From Oligoflexia bacterium (GTDB taxonomy: Bacteria > Bdellovibrionota > Bacteriovoracia > Bacteriovoracales > Bacteriovoracaceae), in assembly GCA_024229115.1 (NCBI GenBank), contig JAAEST010000061.1, forward strand, positions 155,477 through 219,476: a DNA stretch of 64,000 nucleotides, written 5' to 3'. Both the position numbers and the translations under genes were made by a program. The notes under the pieces are model-generated. The model was not told the DNA's origin. It saw only the letters and a list, made by a program, of their open reading frames with translations, and ran no database searches. This document shows, piece by piece, positions 53,080-62,813 of this stretch. Numbering within the stretch: the stretch's first letter is position 1; each line of letters starts with the position of its first letter.

Positions 53080-54534
53080 ATGAGAAATTTTATTTCTTTT
53101 TACCTCAATCACGAGCTCGTTGAGGTTCAACCGGAAGATAGTTCGCTAACTTTGGCCACATATTTAAGAAAGAAAAAATCACTCACTGGTACAAAAATTG
53201 TTTGTGCTGAAGGTGATTGTGGAGCATGTACAGTGCTTGTTAAAAGAGTCCATCAAAAAAACACTCTTAATAGAAACTTTGAAACTGTTAATTCCTGTAT
53301 CGCACCACTTTATCTCCTTGATTCTTGTCACATTGTTACAGTAGAAGGAATCGAAAATGAAGAGGGCCTTAATAATATTCAACAAATGATGGTTGAAAAC
53401 CAAGGAAGCCAATGTGGTTATTGTACTCCAGGCTTTATTTGCGCTCTAGCAGGGATGGCCGAAGAGACAATCAATGAAGGCAAAGAAATCACTGTTCAAA
53501 GAATTAAAAATCACACGACAGGGAATCTCTGTCGCTGTACTGGATATCTTCCTATTATTGAAAGTGCACAGAAGATTGATTTGAAAAAAATTGAAACCCT
53601 TGAGAAAAGATATTTTTCGAATTCAAAAGAGAAGTTAGAAGAAGTCGCAAAAGAGACAGTACGCATAGAGACACAAGACTATTCCATCTATGCTCCAACA
53701 ACATTAAAAGAAGCACTTGAATTTAAAGAAGGACATAATCCAACTATCAACTCAGGGGGAACCGACGTTGGTGTTTGGATAAACAAAAGAGGCCATGATG
53801 AGAAAAAATTCTTATCACTTAATAAAATAGATGAGCTTTATGAGTTTACTGAAACTTCTGATGCGATAGAAATTGGTTCAAAAGTCACTCTGACTAAAGC
53901 TGCTCAAAACCTAGACTCAAGCTTTCCTGAGTTTTCACGAAAAATGAAAATTTTTGCCTCTCCTCAGATTAAAAATAAAGGAACATTAATTGGCAATATG
54001 GCCAATGGAAGTCCAATCGGAGACTCTATTCCTTTTATGTTAGTTTCAAATTCGATAATCTCACTAGCATCTTTAAAGGGACAAAGAACAGTTCCTACCC
54101 GCAACTTCTATCTTGGCTATAAAACTTTCGATATGAAAGATAATGAGATCATCACTAAAGTAACAATCCCTAAAACAGACTCTCAATTCAAGCTATATAA
54201 AATCTCAGCAAGAAAAGATCTAGACATCTCTGCGGTAACACTAGGTGTACGTTATAAAATTGAGCAAGGAAAACTAAAGGACTTTTCACTGGCGATCGGA
54301 GGTGTAGGTCCTGTTGTCTATATCAATGATCAACTCGAACAATCAATTATAGGACAAAATTTCAATATTCAAACAATAGATCACATAAATGATCTTTACC
54401 AAAAAGAGATCACTCCTTTTAGTGATCTTAGAGGAAGTGATAAATTTAGAAGGCTTGTTGTTAGAAATCTTCTTTATAAATTCTACGATGAAGTAAATAT
54501 TGAAATGAATTCTTTTCAGGAGGCATCACTATGA
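53080..54534 (+). CDS. xdhA: Xanthine dehydrogenase small subunit (2Fe-2S and FAD domains)
   Basis: 484 residues. Two 2Fe-2S clusters: CAEGDCGACTVLV plus a later Cys in VNSCIAPLYLL, and QCGYCTPGFICAL with GNLCRCTGYLPI. The FAD domain from about 200 has INSGGTDVGVW and the segment RKMKIFASPQIKNKGTLIGN, then NGSPIGDS. It passes electrons from the molybdenum site to NAD. AGGA lies 5-6 nt before the ATG. A gap repeat TAGCT...AGCTA flanks the ribosome binding site. It overlaps xdhB by 4 bp. Confidence 0.96.
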   Translation: MRNFISFYLNHELVEVQPEDSSLTLATYLRKKKSLTGTKIVCAEGDCGACTVLVKRVHQKNTLNRNFETVNSCIAPLYLLDSCHIVTVEGIENEEGLNNIQQMMVENQGSQCGYCTPGFICALAGMAEETINEGKEITVQRIKNHTTGNLCRCTGYLPIIESAQKIDLKKIETLEKRYFSNSKEKLEEVAKETVRIETQDYSIYAPTTLKEALEFKEGHNPTINSGGTDVGVWINKRGHDEKKFLSLNKIDELYEFTETSDAIEIGSKVTLTKAAQNLDSSFPEFSRKMKIFASPQIKNKGTLIGNMANGSPIGDSIPFMLVSNSIISLASLKGQRTVPTRNFYLGYKTFDMKDNEIITKVTIPKTDSQFKLYKISARKDLDISAVTLGVRYKIEQGKLKDFSLAIGGVGPVVYINDQLEQSIIGQNFNIQTIDHINDLYQKEITPFSDLRGSDKFRRLVVRNLLYKFYDEVNIEMNSFQEASL

Positions 54535-56852
54535 CTATTGGAAAGAATAAAAGACATGACTCATCTCCTACTCATGTTAATGGCAAGAGCATTTTTGTCG
54601 ACGATCGCCCAACCCTTCAGAATGAAATTTATGTCCAAGTCGTTGGTGCCCAATGTGCAAAAGGAAAACTACAGAGCATAGATGCAAGTGAGGCCTTAGA
54701 AACAAAAGGCGTACTAGGAGTCCTAACGGCTAATGATTTTAAAAATAATATTTGGGGTACTATTGTAAAAGAACAACCTCTACTATGTAGTGATCAAATT
54801 CTTTATTATGATGAACCAATCTGTCTTGTGGTTGCCGAAAATGAGTCCATCGCGAGAAGTGCGGCGAAACTCATAAAAGTAAGTATCAAAGAAGAAGAAC
54901 CTACATTTGATATTCAAAAAGCAATTGATCAAAAAAACTTCTGCTATGTGGCCACTCCTTTCCTTGTTGGTGATCCAGATAGTCAAATTGCAAAAGCAAC
55001 TCATACTCTCAAAGGAAGTTTCTATTGTGGAGGACAAGAGCATTTCTATATGGAATCTCAAGCTTGTATTGCTTATCCAATGGAGAGAGGACAAATTGAA
55101 GTTCATGCTTCTTCCCAACACCCTTCTGAAACACAGCATTTAGTCGCAAGTGCCCTCGGACTAAACTATCATCAGGTCACTTGTGTTGTTAAAAGAATGG
55201 GTGGCGGTTTTGGAGGTAAGGAAAGTCAGGCCGCTCCTGTCGCAGCCTATGCTGCACTTGCGGCTCAAAAATTTGGACGTCCATGCAGAATTGCTTGGGA
55301 TAAAGATGAAGATATGGCCATTACAGGAAAGAGGCATCCTTTTCTCAACTTCTATGAAGTAGCTTTCAACGATGAAGGTAAAATTCTAGGGGCCAAGTTT
55401 GATCTCTATGCAGATGTAGGTGCCTACACAGATCTTTCGCCAAGTATTTTAGAAAGAGCAATGTTTCATATTGATGGTGCTTATTACTTTCCTGATATCG
55501 AAGTCAAAGGAACTTGTGTAAAAACAAACACTCATTCAAATACGGCCTTTCGCGGTTTTGGTGGTCCTCAAGGTACCATGACTATTGAAAGTATTATTGA
55601 AGATATTGCTTATACACTCAAAAAAGATGCCTTCGAAATAAGAAAAGTAAATATCTATCAAGGTGAAGATCAGAAAACTCCTTACGAACAAAAGGTTGAA
55701 AATAATCAACTCCCAAAATTATTCAACTTAATTGAGACTGAAACAAAGTATAACGAGCGAAGAAATGCTATTAATCAGTTCAATGCTAAGAGAAACGGTA
55801 AAGTAAGAGGCTTAAGTGTTAGTGCCGTTAAGTTTGGAATTGCCTTTACAGCAAAATTTCTGAATCAAGGTAATGCTCTTGTTAATCTCCATTTAGATGG
55901 GACAGCACAAGTTAGTACTGGTGCAACTGAAATGGGACAAGGAGTGAACTCTAAGATTGCTCAGATAGTTTCACACGCCTTAGGAATTGATTATGATGAT
56001 GTCATTGTCATGCCAACATCAACAGAAAAGAATCACAATACTTCTCCTACTGCGGCTTCAAGTGGGAGTGATATTAATGGAGCAGCGGCTCTTGCTGCTT
56101 GTAATAAGATTAAAAAGAGACTTTCTATCCTGGCCAAGAAACACTTTCTTGGCGAAACATTCGATGATGTAAAAGAAATCGATGCTGATACTGAAGTTGA
56201 GGGTTATAAAGAAATTATTTTTAAAGATGGTATTGTCTCTGATCTAAAACTAAAGAAAGAAATAAAATTAAAAGAGCTGATTGGAATGGCCTATATGAAT
56301 AGAGTTAGTCTTGGTGACTATGCTCACTTCAAAACAGATGGTCTGGGTTTCGATAAGAAAACAGGGAAAGGAAAGGCTTTCAATTATTTCACTAATGGTG
56401 TGGCCTTAACAGAAGTTGAGATCGATGAATACACTGGTGAACTAAAAATCTTAACTTCAAAAATTCATATGGACCTTGGAAGACCACTTAATCCAGGTAT
56501 TGATAAAGGACAAGTAACAGGAGCCTTCATTCAAGGCGCCGGTTGGGTAACAACGGAGAACCTCTTTTATTCACCTCAAGGTAAGTTACTTTCCCACTCT
56601 CCTACTACTTATAAAATTCCAAGTATTCAAGATATGCCAAGAGACTTTGAAGTTAATCTCATTGAAAACTTAGATCTAACCGTCAATGTTTACGGCTCCA
56701 AAGCTGTAGGAGAACCTCCCTTTCTGCTTGGACAATCAGTTTGGATGGCGGCAAAGAATGCACTTGCATACAGAGCAAATAAAATGCCTCAAATAACTTC
56801 TCCTGCTACCAATGAAGTTATATTAATGGAACTAGAACGAGTTAAAGGTTAA
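54531..56852 (+). CDS. xdhB: Xanthine dehydrogenase molybdopterin subunit
   Basis: 773 residues. Mo-pterin contacts KRMGGGFGGKESQAAPVA and TAFRGFGGPQGTMTIE (substrate Arg), GATEMGQGVNSKIAQ, and the catalytic Glu in YGSKAVGEPPFLLG. Oxidises hypoxanthine and xanthine to urate. Coupled to xdhA (ATGA overlap), with the xdhC chaperone 16 bp downstream. Purine degradation would suit an organism that digests nucleic acids from prey, which is inference. Confidence 0.96.
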   Translation: MTIGKNKRHDSSPTHVNGKSIFVDDRPTLQNEIYVQVVGAQCAKGKLQSIDASEALETKGVLGVLTANDFKNNIWGTIVKEQPLLCSDQILYYDEPICLVVAENESIARSAAKLIKVSIKEEEPTFDIQKAIDQKNFCYVATPFLVGDPDSQIAKATHTLKGSFYCGGQEHFYMESQACIAYPMERGQIEVHASSQHPSETQHLVASALGLNYHQVTCVVKRMGGGFGGKESQAAPVAAYAALAAQKFGRPCRIAWDKDEDMAITGKRHPFLNFYEVAFNDEGKILGAKFDLYADVGAYTDLSPSILERAMFHIDGAYYFPDIEVKGTCVKTNTHSNTAFRGFGGPQGTMTIESIIEDIAYTLKKDAFEIRKVNIYQGEDQKTPYEQKVENNQLPKLFNLIETETKYNERRNAINQFNAKRNGKVRGLSVSAVKFGIAFTAKFLNQGNALVNLHLDGTAQVSTGATEMGQGVNSKIAQIVSHALGIDYDDVIVMPTSTEKNHNTSPTAASSGSDINGAAALAACNKIKKRLSILAKKHFLGETFDDVKEIDADTEVEGYKEIIFKDGIVSDLKLKKEIKLKELIGMAYMNRVSLGDYAHFKTDGLGFDKKTGKGKAFNYFTNGVALTEVEIDEYTGELKILTSKIHMDLGRPLNPGIDKGQVTGAFIQGAGWVTTENLFYSPQGKLLSHSPTTYKIPSIQDMPRDFEVNLIENLDLTVNVYGSKAVGEPPFLLGQSVWMAAKNALAYRANKMPQITSPATNEVILMELERVKG

Positions 56853-56868
56853 AGGCCAAGAGCAATAT

Positions 56869-57648
56869 ATGAAATTATTTGAAGAGTTTCTAACTCAATA
56901 TAATGAATTAAGAAAAAATGGGACATCCTTTGTTGTCATTACCATGGTTAATGCTGTGGGTTCAACTCCCCAAGATATTGGATCAAGGGCCATCATTACA
57001 GAAGAAGGTCTTTTCTGGGGAACTATTGGTGGTGGAAAAGTTGAAGGTAAGGCCATCGAACAAGCACTCGATCTTTTAAAATCTGAAAACGCTCAATTAT
57101 ATGTTAAATGGAATCTTCAACGAGATGTTGGAATGACTTGCGGAGGTGAAGTCTCCTTCTTCTTTGAAAAATTTCACAATCAATCAGCATGGAAAGTTTT
57201 TGTCTTTGGTGCAGGACATGTGGGCCAGCAGTTAATTCGCTCTTTACTTCCTCTGGACGGTGAATTTCATTGCATTGACCATAGAGAAGAATGGTTATCC
57301 AAGCTACCAGATGCCCCAAATCTACAGAAGCATTTATTAAAAGATCCGAAAGAGTTAGTTAAGGATATACCTTCTGGTAGTTTCTGTATTCTGATGACTA
57401 TGGGTCACAGCACTGATGTTCCTATCCTCAATGAAATATTAAAGCATGATCATTTTCCTTACGTTGGGGTTATTGGCAGTAAATCAAAAAGGAATGTGAT
57501 GACTAAGGAGTTGAAAGAGCTCAATCATTCAGATAAGGCCATCGAATCTTTTATCTGTCCTATTGGATATAAAATAGGAACTAATGATCCTTATGAGATT
57601 TCCATTAGTATCTTAGCTCAACTTCTAGAATATCGAGATAAAGAATAA
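56869..57648 (+). CDS. xdhC: Xanthine dehydrogenase accessory protein XdhC
   Basis: 259 residues. XdhC/CoxI N-terminal domain (TMVNAVGSTPQDIGSRAIIT, GTIGGGKVEGKAI, RDVGMTCGGEVSFFFE) and a C-terminal Rossmann domain (VFVFGAGHVGQQLIRSL, YVGVIGSKSKRN, CPIGYKIGTNDPYEI). It binds the molybdenum cofactor, helps sulfurate it and inserts it into XdhB. The stop TAA shares a base with the next ATG. Confidence 0.95.
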   Translation: MKLFEEFLTQYNELRKNGTSFVVITMVNAVGSTPQDIGSRAIITEEGLFWGTIGGGKVEGKAIEQALDLLKSENAQLYVKWNLQRDVGMTCGGEVSFFFEKFHNQSAWKVFVFGAGHVGQQLIRSLLPLDGEFHCIDHREEWLSKLPDAPNLQKHLLKDPKELVKDIPSGSFCILMTMGHSTDVPILNEILKHDHFPYVGVIGSKSKRNVMTKELKELNHSDKAIESFICPIGYKIGTNDPYEISISILAQLLEYRDKE

Positions 57649-58373
57649 TGTTTGAAACGAGTATTCTTATTTTTTCTAGCTTTTTTACTGCAATTATTAG
57701 TGCAGTAGCAGGAATGGCAGGAGGTATCGTCCTCCTTAGTATCATGACTTTCTTTTTAAATTTTCAAGTTATCGTCCCCATTCATGGTTGTGTTCAATTA
57801 CTCTCAAATTCATCAAGATGTTGGTTCTTAAGAAAAAGTATATGCTGGGATATATTCTTTCCTTTTTTAATCGGACTCCCTTTTGGAACAATTTTAGCGG
57901 TTAAGCTTATAAAGTCACTTCCTTCAAAAGAATACTTTCTCTTGGCCATCTGCGCTTTAATTTTCTATACCCTTTTTAAACCGAAGAAATTACCAGCTCT
58001 TGTTATTCCAAAATGGTGTTTTTCATTTATTGGATTTACTGTGGGATTACTTGGTCCCATTATTGGGGCCACAGGTCCATTAATGGCACCCTTCTTTCTT
58101 CGCCCTGATATGACCAAAGAAAATGTCGTGGCCACTAAGTCCTCGGTTCAAACGATAGGACACCTTGCTAAGATCCCAGCATTTTTGGCCCTAGACTTTC
58201 CTTACATGGACTATATAACTCTCATTCTTCTCATGGGTGTCGCTTCAGTTATTGGAACTAAAGCAGGCGTGTTAATTCTTGGGAAAGTTGAAGAAAAAGT
58301 CTTTCGCTATATTTATAAATCAGCTCTCTTTATTGCAGCTCTAAGAATATTATATAAAGTCTATGAAGCATGA
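57648..58373 (+). CDS. TauE/SafE-family permease
   Basis: 241 residues, about eight membrane helices. Duplicated signature AIISAVAGMAGGIVLLSIMTF and IGATGPLMAPFFLRPDMT, as in TauE/SafE (DUF81) anion transporters. Its overlap with xdhC (TAATG) and with the next gene (11 bp) puts it in the xdh operon, so it may export or import an organic acid or purine-derived product. The substrate is not readable from the sequence. Confidence 0.88.
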   Translation: MFETSILIFSSFFTAIISAVAGMAGGIVLLSIMTFFLNFQVIVPIHGCVQLLSNSSRCWFLRKSICWDIFFPFLIGLPFGTILAVKLIKSLPSKEYFLLAICALIFYTLFKPKKLPALVIPKWCFSFIGFTVGLLGPIIGATGPLMAPFFLRPDMTKENVVATKSSVQTIGHLAKIPAFLALDFPYMDYITLILLMGVASVIGTKAGVLILGKVEEKVFRYIYKSALFIAALRILYKVYEA

Positions 58374-59253
58374 AACAGACATTATCGGAAAGTACAGTGC
58401 CTCTCTAAGTCTTATTGAAGTTGGCTTAGGAGCTCTTCTTCATGGCTTTAAAATTCCATTTAGCGGTCAATTTCTTTCCCTCAACCAACACTTAATACTT
58501 ACATTAGCTTCAAAGGAAGAACCGAGAAGTCGCATTCGAGGAACAAAAATATCTTTAATTGCTTCCCTCTTAAAAACACTTAGCCCTGCAGGTAAGAAAC
58601 TAACCCCAATGTTAGCTATCCTATGTCAGGGAATTCTCCATAGCATTGGTCTGATCATTCTCGGTCCAAATATTTTCGGTTTTCTTTTAGGAGGAATCCT
58701 ACTTTCATTATGGGCCTTCATCCAGCCTGTCATGATTTACTTTGTCTTATTTGGTAACGATATTTTTTATATGATTCAATATTTCTTAAAGAAGATGAAT
58801 AAAGTTTTCATCGTTACTGAGCAAGATCTTCTAACAGTGCTAGCAACTATCATTCTTATTAAAGTTTCACTATCCATTGTCGTGACAATATTTGCCATGA
58901 AAATGAATGAAGACTTCTTAGAAAAGTATTTAGGAAAGATTTCTAATATAAGCAAAAGGACAAAACCAAAATCTAGAAAAGATTTAACACCGGTCAAAGG
59001 AGTACTTAAAGATATTACCTCTCCTCTTTTTGTTCTAAGTTTTATCTTTATGGGAGTATTTTATTTTTACTCCTCACATAACTTAACAACATTTATTTGG
59101 AGAATACTTCGACCTTTGGCCGTTGCTATAATCCTCTTTTATATTATCAGAGTCATACCTTTAGAGTCGGTCTCTTCGAGTCAATTTCTATCCAAATACC
59201 CAAATATTCAAGAATCATTTCGTAAGTCACTTCAAAAACTGAAGGAATTCTAA
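58363..59253 (+). CDS. Polytopic membrane protein of unknown function in the xdh operon
   Basis: 296 residues, at least five membrane helices separated by a basic cytoplasmic loop (about 195-215). N-terminal motif LIEVGLGALLHGFKIPFSGQ then FLSLNQHLILTLASKEE. The layout recalls small substrate-binding membrane components of ECF transporters, but I cannot place it in a family. The ATG lies inside the end of the permease gene. It may help move purines or the permease's substrate. Confidence 0.7.
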   Translation: MKHETDIIGKYSASLSLIEVGLGALLHGFKIPFSGQFLSLNQHLILTLASKEEPRSRIRGTKISLIASLLKTLSPAGKKLTPMLAILCQGILHSIGLIILGPNIFGFLLGGILLSLWAFIQPVMIYFVLFGNDIFYMIQYFLKKMNKVFIVTEQDLLTVLATIILIKVSLSIVVTIFAMKMNEDFLEKYLGKISNISKRTKPKSRKDLTPVKGVLKDITSPLFVLSFIFMGVFYFYSSHNLTTFIWRILRPLAVAIILFYIIRVIPLESVSSSQFLSKYPNIQESFRKSLQKLKEF

Positions 59254-59303
59254 CAAACTATTACAAAGCAACTAAAAATCTCTTAATGAAGGATAATAGT
59301 TAT

Positions 59304-60320
59304 ATGAAAAATTTAACTATTATCTGCACTCTATTCTTAGTACTTCTTTCGACTTATACACAGGCCATCTGTGTACATGAATATAAGATCAATACAAACC
59401 TAATTCAAGGTCCAGACTTTTACAAAGGTAAGTATTTTTCCAATGATGGAGTAACATTTCATAAAGCTGAGAATTTTATCTTTAATGCAAATACTGAAAT
59501 CTTTGTCCAAGAAGAACATCATACATTAGCAAGTGATCGCTATAACGAACGCTACTTAGAGTATTACTCTTATTCTCATATTCAAAAATTCATTAATAGA
59601 ACAAGAGATTCATGGACCCAAAGAGGATATAAAATTCAAGTAATTGGAAAGAGCCTTGAAGGAAGAGACCTTTATGCGATCTTTCCTAAAAATATTGATC
59701 CCAATAAAAAGACACTTCTTATGTATGGTCGTCATCACGGGGATGAAGGTACGGCCAACTGGATTATTGAAGGATTTGTAGACCATCTCTTAGCGGAGTC
59801 TCCAGAGTTTTTTAATCAATATCAAATCTTTCTTTACCCAATGGTTAATCCTGATGGGACAGAGGCCAAGAGAAGATATAATGCAAAAGGAAGAGATTTA
59901 AATCGTGTATGGCATACTAGTCCTAGTAGATCATTAGATGAAATATCATTCATTCATAAACATGTTAAAGAGAATGTTCTATCTCTCCCTAATATTCCAC
60001 TTATCGCTCTTGATATGCATGGTTCTTTTACAGAAGATTTTATCTATAGAGTTGATAAGAACTTTAGAAATCAAAACTTCTTTAATCGTCAGGCCAATTT
60101 TATAAACAATCTTGGTAACAGAGACGAGTTTCAAAATGGGAATGCACAAACGAGCAATGGACACCCAAAGATGGGAAGAATATATCTAGTAAGAGAGTTT
60201 GGTATCAATGCCTTAACTCATGAAACTCCGAGAGATATTAGAAAGAACGGTAGTAGAAAAATATCGGATTTAAGAAAGCAAGGTTTTGATATTTTAGAAA
60301 CTATTAAGCAGCTTTATTAG
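59304..60320 (+). CDS. Exported zinc carboxypeptidase (M14 family)
   Basis: About 338 residues from the ATG at 59304 (an in-frame ATG at 59286 adds six). Signal peptide (MKNLTIICTLFLVLLSTYTQA). Zinc ligands in YGRHHGDEGTANW (HxxE) and later LDMHGSFTEDF; substrate motifs VNPDGTEAKRRYNAKGRDLNR and the late Glu of LTHETPRD. A likely secreted peptidase acting on peptides or peptidoglycan stems. AAGGATAAT upstream serves either as ribosome binding site or as -10 box. The 3' end overlaps the convergent kinase gene by 17 bp. Confidence 0.9.
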   Translation: MKNLTIICTLFLVLLSTYTQAICVHEYKINTNLIQGPDFYKGKYFSNDGVTFHKAENFIFNANTEIFVQEEHHTLASDRYNERYLEYYSYSHIQKFINRTRDSWTQRGYKIQVIGKSLEGRDLYAIFPKNIDPNKKTLLMYGRHHGDEGTANWIIEGFVDHLLAESPEFFNQYQIFLYPMVNPDGTEAKRRYNAKGRDLNRVWHTSPSRSLDEISFIHKHVKENVLSLPNIPLIALDMHGSFTEDFIYRVDKNFRNQNFFNRQANFINNLGNRDEFQNGNAQTSNGHPKMGRIYLVREFGINALTHETPRDIRKNGSRKISDLRKQGFDILETIKQLY

Positions 60321-62547
60321 ACTTCTTATCAAAATGGGCCTGTAGTATTCGATTAAGGTCTTCAAATCGATATGGCTTTGTCATAAATTCATCCATTCCA
60401 GCGGCAATACACTTATCCTTAACGTCACTAAGAGCATTGGCCGTTAATGCAACAATAAGTATCTCTTCAGAAGAATAACCTCTACGCCTAATCTCCTTAG
60501 TCGCATCATACCCATCCATTATAGGCATCATGCAATCCATAAGTATAACATTTGGCCTAAAAGTTTCTACTTTCGAAAGAGAGTCTTTTCCATTGATGGC
60601 CTGTTCAATATGAGTAAATCCAGCTTTTTCTAACTTTTTCTTAGCTAATTTAAGATTAATCTTATTGTCATCTACTACTAAGATACGACAATCTTTATAG
60701 TCTTCAGAAGAAGCCTTATCTAAAGCTACTAACTTTTTTCCATTTTTAATTTCACTTTCCTGTTGAGCTACAGCAAGAGGAATCGTAAACTCAAAGGAGG
60801 TACCTTCACCTAACTTTGTTGAAAAGTTTATTTTTCCACCTAAGATTTCAATTATTCTTTTAGAAATTGTTAGACCTAGTCCTGTTCCCTCAAAATTTCT
60901 TGAAGAAGTCGAATCGGCTTGGACAAAAGGACTAAAAAGTGTCTTTTGACTATCTTCATCTATCCCAACCCCTGTATCAGTTACCTTAAAAGAAAGAAAA
61001 TGATAAATTTCATCATGCTCATTCAAAGTGATATCTAATGAAATACTCCCCTGATCTGTAAACTTCACAGAGTTACCTATTAAATTTATAAGCACCTGAG
61101 CAATTCTGTTCTTATCACTGTAGTATTTCTTCTTAGCTTCTTGATCGACATTAATAAGGAAGGAGAGACCTTTTTCTGAAATTCGATGAAAGAAAATATC
61201 CTGAATATCATTCACTAAACCAGTCAACTCAAAATTATCATTTACTAAATCGAATTCACCTGACTCTATTTTAGAAAAGTCTAAAATATCATTAATAAGT
61301 CCTAAGAGAACTTTACCACTATTTTCAATCGAGTTTGCGTATTCTCTTTCCTCTTCTCCAAGATTGGCCTTCCCTAATAATTCTGAATAACCTATAATGG
61401 CATTCATAGGTGTTCTAATTTCATGAGACATCACTGCAAGAAAATCACTCTTTGCCTTATTCGCAACCTGAGCTTCTTGAACACCTTCCTTAACTCTATC
61501 TTCTAGGTGAAGATTGAGATCTGCCAATTCCTTTCTTTCATTAATAAGAAGCTTATTCTTCTTCATAGTCATGAAAACAAAGAGAACAAAGAGGCAATAA
61601 GCACTTGCTCCAAAGAGAATAACAATATTTCTTGAAATATAATAAGAAGCAAAAGCTTCCGCAGTATCAATCTCAGAAATAATTCCTATATTAAAATCAT
61701 CGTTCCAAGACCAAACACCAACAACACTGACACCACGATAGTCTGGATAACCATCAACATTAAAACCACTCTCCTTTCTTAATGATTTCTGTGCTGAAAG
61801 AGTTAGTTTTTTCTTGTGCTTAATTGGAATATTAAGGAGACTACTTTGTGAATTACTAATCAATCCTAGTTTTTTGAGTTCATCATCAAATCTTGAATTG
61901 GATGCCATCTTTCCTTCTGAGTTTACAGCATAGGTTTCCCCCGACTCTCCAATACGTCCTTTTTCAAAAATCTTCGCATAGTGGATACTTGGGTCAGATT
62001 CGAAAATAAGATAGCCACGAACATAACCTAAATCATCTTGAATATTTCCGACAATAAATATTGAAGTTAAATTACCACCCATCTCAACTGGCGCAGTAAT
62101 TGTCCCCTTACCAAAGAAGAGTTTCGAAACTGCATCAGAATCTTTTTTAAGATAGTTTAAGTTGTTAAGGTTATATTTATTATTTGAATAAACCGTCTTA
62201 AAGTTATTATCAACGATATAGTAATGTCTAAAATGATAAGCATCTAAAACGGGTTTCATGAAATCATCTAATTTTTTAAGCTGCCTATCAGTTGGATTAT
62301 TTAGAGACTTTGCCGCCTCTGATATTTCATTAGACCTGGCCCAATAATCGAGAGCGAATAGAACTTCTTCTCTCCAACTAATAAGGCTGAACTCTGTTGT
62401 CTGCTTAACAGTTTCAATTGAATTTCGAATAAGTTTCTGCTGAGTCGTATAAAAGTGATTGATCAAAAAAGATGTGAGAACAACTAGAACTATACCTAGT
62501 ATTCCTAATCCTAATATTGCTTTATATCGACTTTTAGTGGTTATCAT
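60304..62547 (-). CDS. Hybrid sensor histidine kinase with dCache sensor
   Basis: 747 residues. TM1 (about 10-30), periplasmic double-Cache domain (about 40-300: RIGESGETYAVNSEGKMAS, PDYRGVSVVGVW), TM2 (307-328), HisKA with MSHEIRTPMNAIIGYSELL (His375), ATPase domain (VLINLIGNSVKFTD, GVGIDED, GTGLGLTISKRIIEILGG) and one receiver (RILVVDDNKINLKLA, VILMDCMMPIMDGYD, FMTKPYRFEDL). All key residues are intact. The Cache domain should sense an external small molecule such as an amino acid or carboxylate. No dedicated regulator is adjacent. Confidence 0.95.
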   Translation of the reverse strand: MITTKSRYKAILGLGILGIVLVVLTSFLINHFYTTQQKLIRNSIETVKQTTEFSLISWREEVLFALDYWARSNEISEAAKSLNNPTDRQLKKLDDFMKPVLDAYHFRHYYIVDNNFKTVYSNNKYNLNNLNYLKKDSDAVSKLFFGKGTITAPVEMGGNLTSIFIVGNIQDDLGYVRGYLIFESDPSIHYAKIFEKGRIGESGETYAVNSEGKMASNSRFDDELKKLGLISNSQSSLLNIPIKHKKKLTLSAQKSLRKESGFNVDGYPDYRGVSVVGVWSWNDDFNIGIISEIDTAEAFASYYISRNIVILFGASAYCLFVLFVFMTMKKNKLLINERKELADLNLHLEDRVKEGVQEAQVANKAKSDFLAVMSHEIRTPMNAIIGYSELLGKANLGEEEREYANSIENSGKVLLGLINDILDFSKIESGEFDLVNDNFELTGLVNDIQDIFFHRISEKGLSFLINVDQEAKKKYYSDKNRIAQVLINLIGNSVKFTDQGSISLDITLNEHDEIYHFLSFKVTDTGVGIDEDSQKTLFSPFVQADSTSSRNFEGTGLGLTISKRIIEILGGKINFSTKLGEGTSFEFTIPLAVAQQESEIKNGKKLVALDKASSEDYKDCRILVVDDNKINLKLAKKKLEKAGFTHIEQAINGKDSLSKVETFRPNVILMDCMMPIMDGYDATKEIRRRGYSSEEILIVALTANALSDVKDKCIAAGMDEFMTKPYRFEDLNRILQAHFDKKSNKAA

Positions 62548-62615
62548 GACTTTTATTTATCGGCATAAAGGTAAATAATTTTTAATATAAAAGTCAGCCT
62601 AAACAACTGAATTTG

Positions 62616-62678
62616 TTGACATTTTCCTATTTAATGAAAAGAATACAAGTTGACATAATCGTAATTTCAATGCATTAT
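62616..62678 (+). promoter_or_regulatory. Tandem -35 elements and promoter of the tRNA-Cys transcript
   Basis: Two perfect TTGACA hexamers, at 62616-62621 and 62650-62655. The second has a 17-bp spacer to CATTAT (62673-62678), so transcription should start near 62685 and read through the broken tRNA copy into tRNA-Cys. The first has only a weak -10 (GAATAC-like). Confidence 0.6.
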
Positions 62679-62700
62679 GGCTTTTCCATTTCATAGATAT

Positions 62701-62767
62701 GGAGACGTCGGGATGCCGCCCAGCCAGAGCGGTCCAAATCAATGCGAAAGCATTGATGGTTTGCAAA
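62701..62767 (+). pseudogene. Broken tRNA-Cys-like copy with inserted hairpin
   Basis: An 18-bp segment covering the 5' flank and acceptor start of tRNA-Cys is repeated exactly (62691-62708 and 62804-62821). The D-arm segment GCCAGAGCGGTCCAA (62723-62737 and 62822-62836) and anticodon loop GGTTTGCAAA (62758-62767 and 62843-62852) are also repeated. Between acceptor and D-arm there is a 14-nt insertion. Between D-arm and anticodon loop lies ATCAATGC-GAAA-GCATTGAT (62738-62757), an 8-bp stem with a GNRA tetraloop. No matching 3' half is present, so it cannot fold as a normal tRNA. Confidence 0.65.
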
Positions 62768-62813
62768 GACCACAATCTTTTCAATCCAATTCCCAACAGA
62801 AAATCATAGATAT

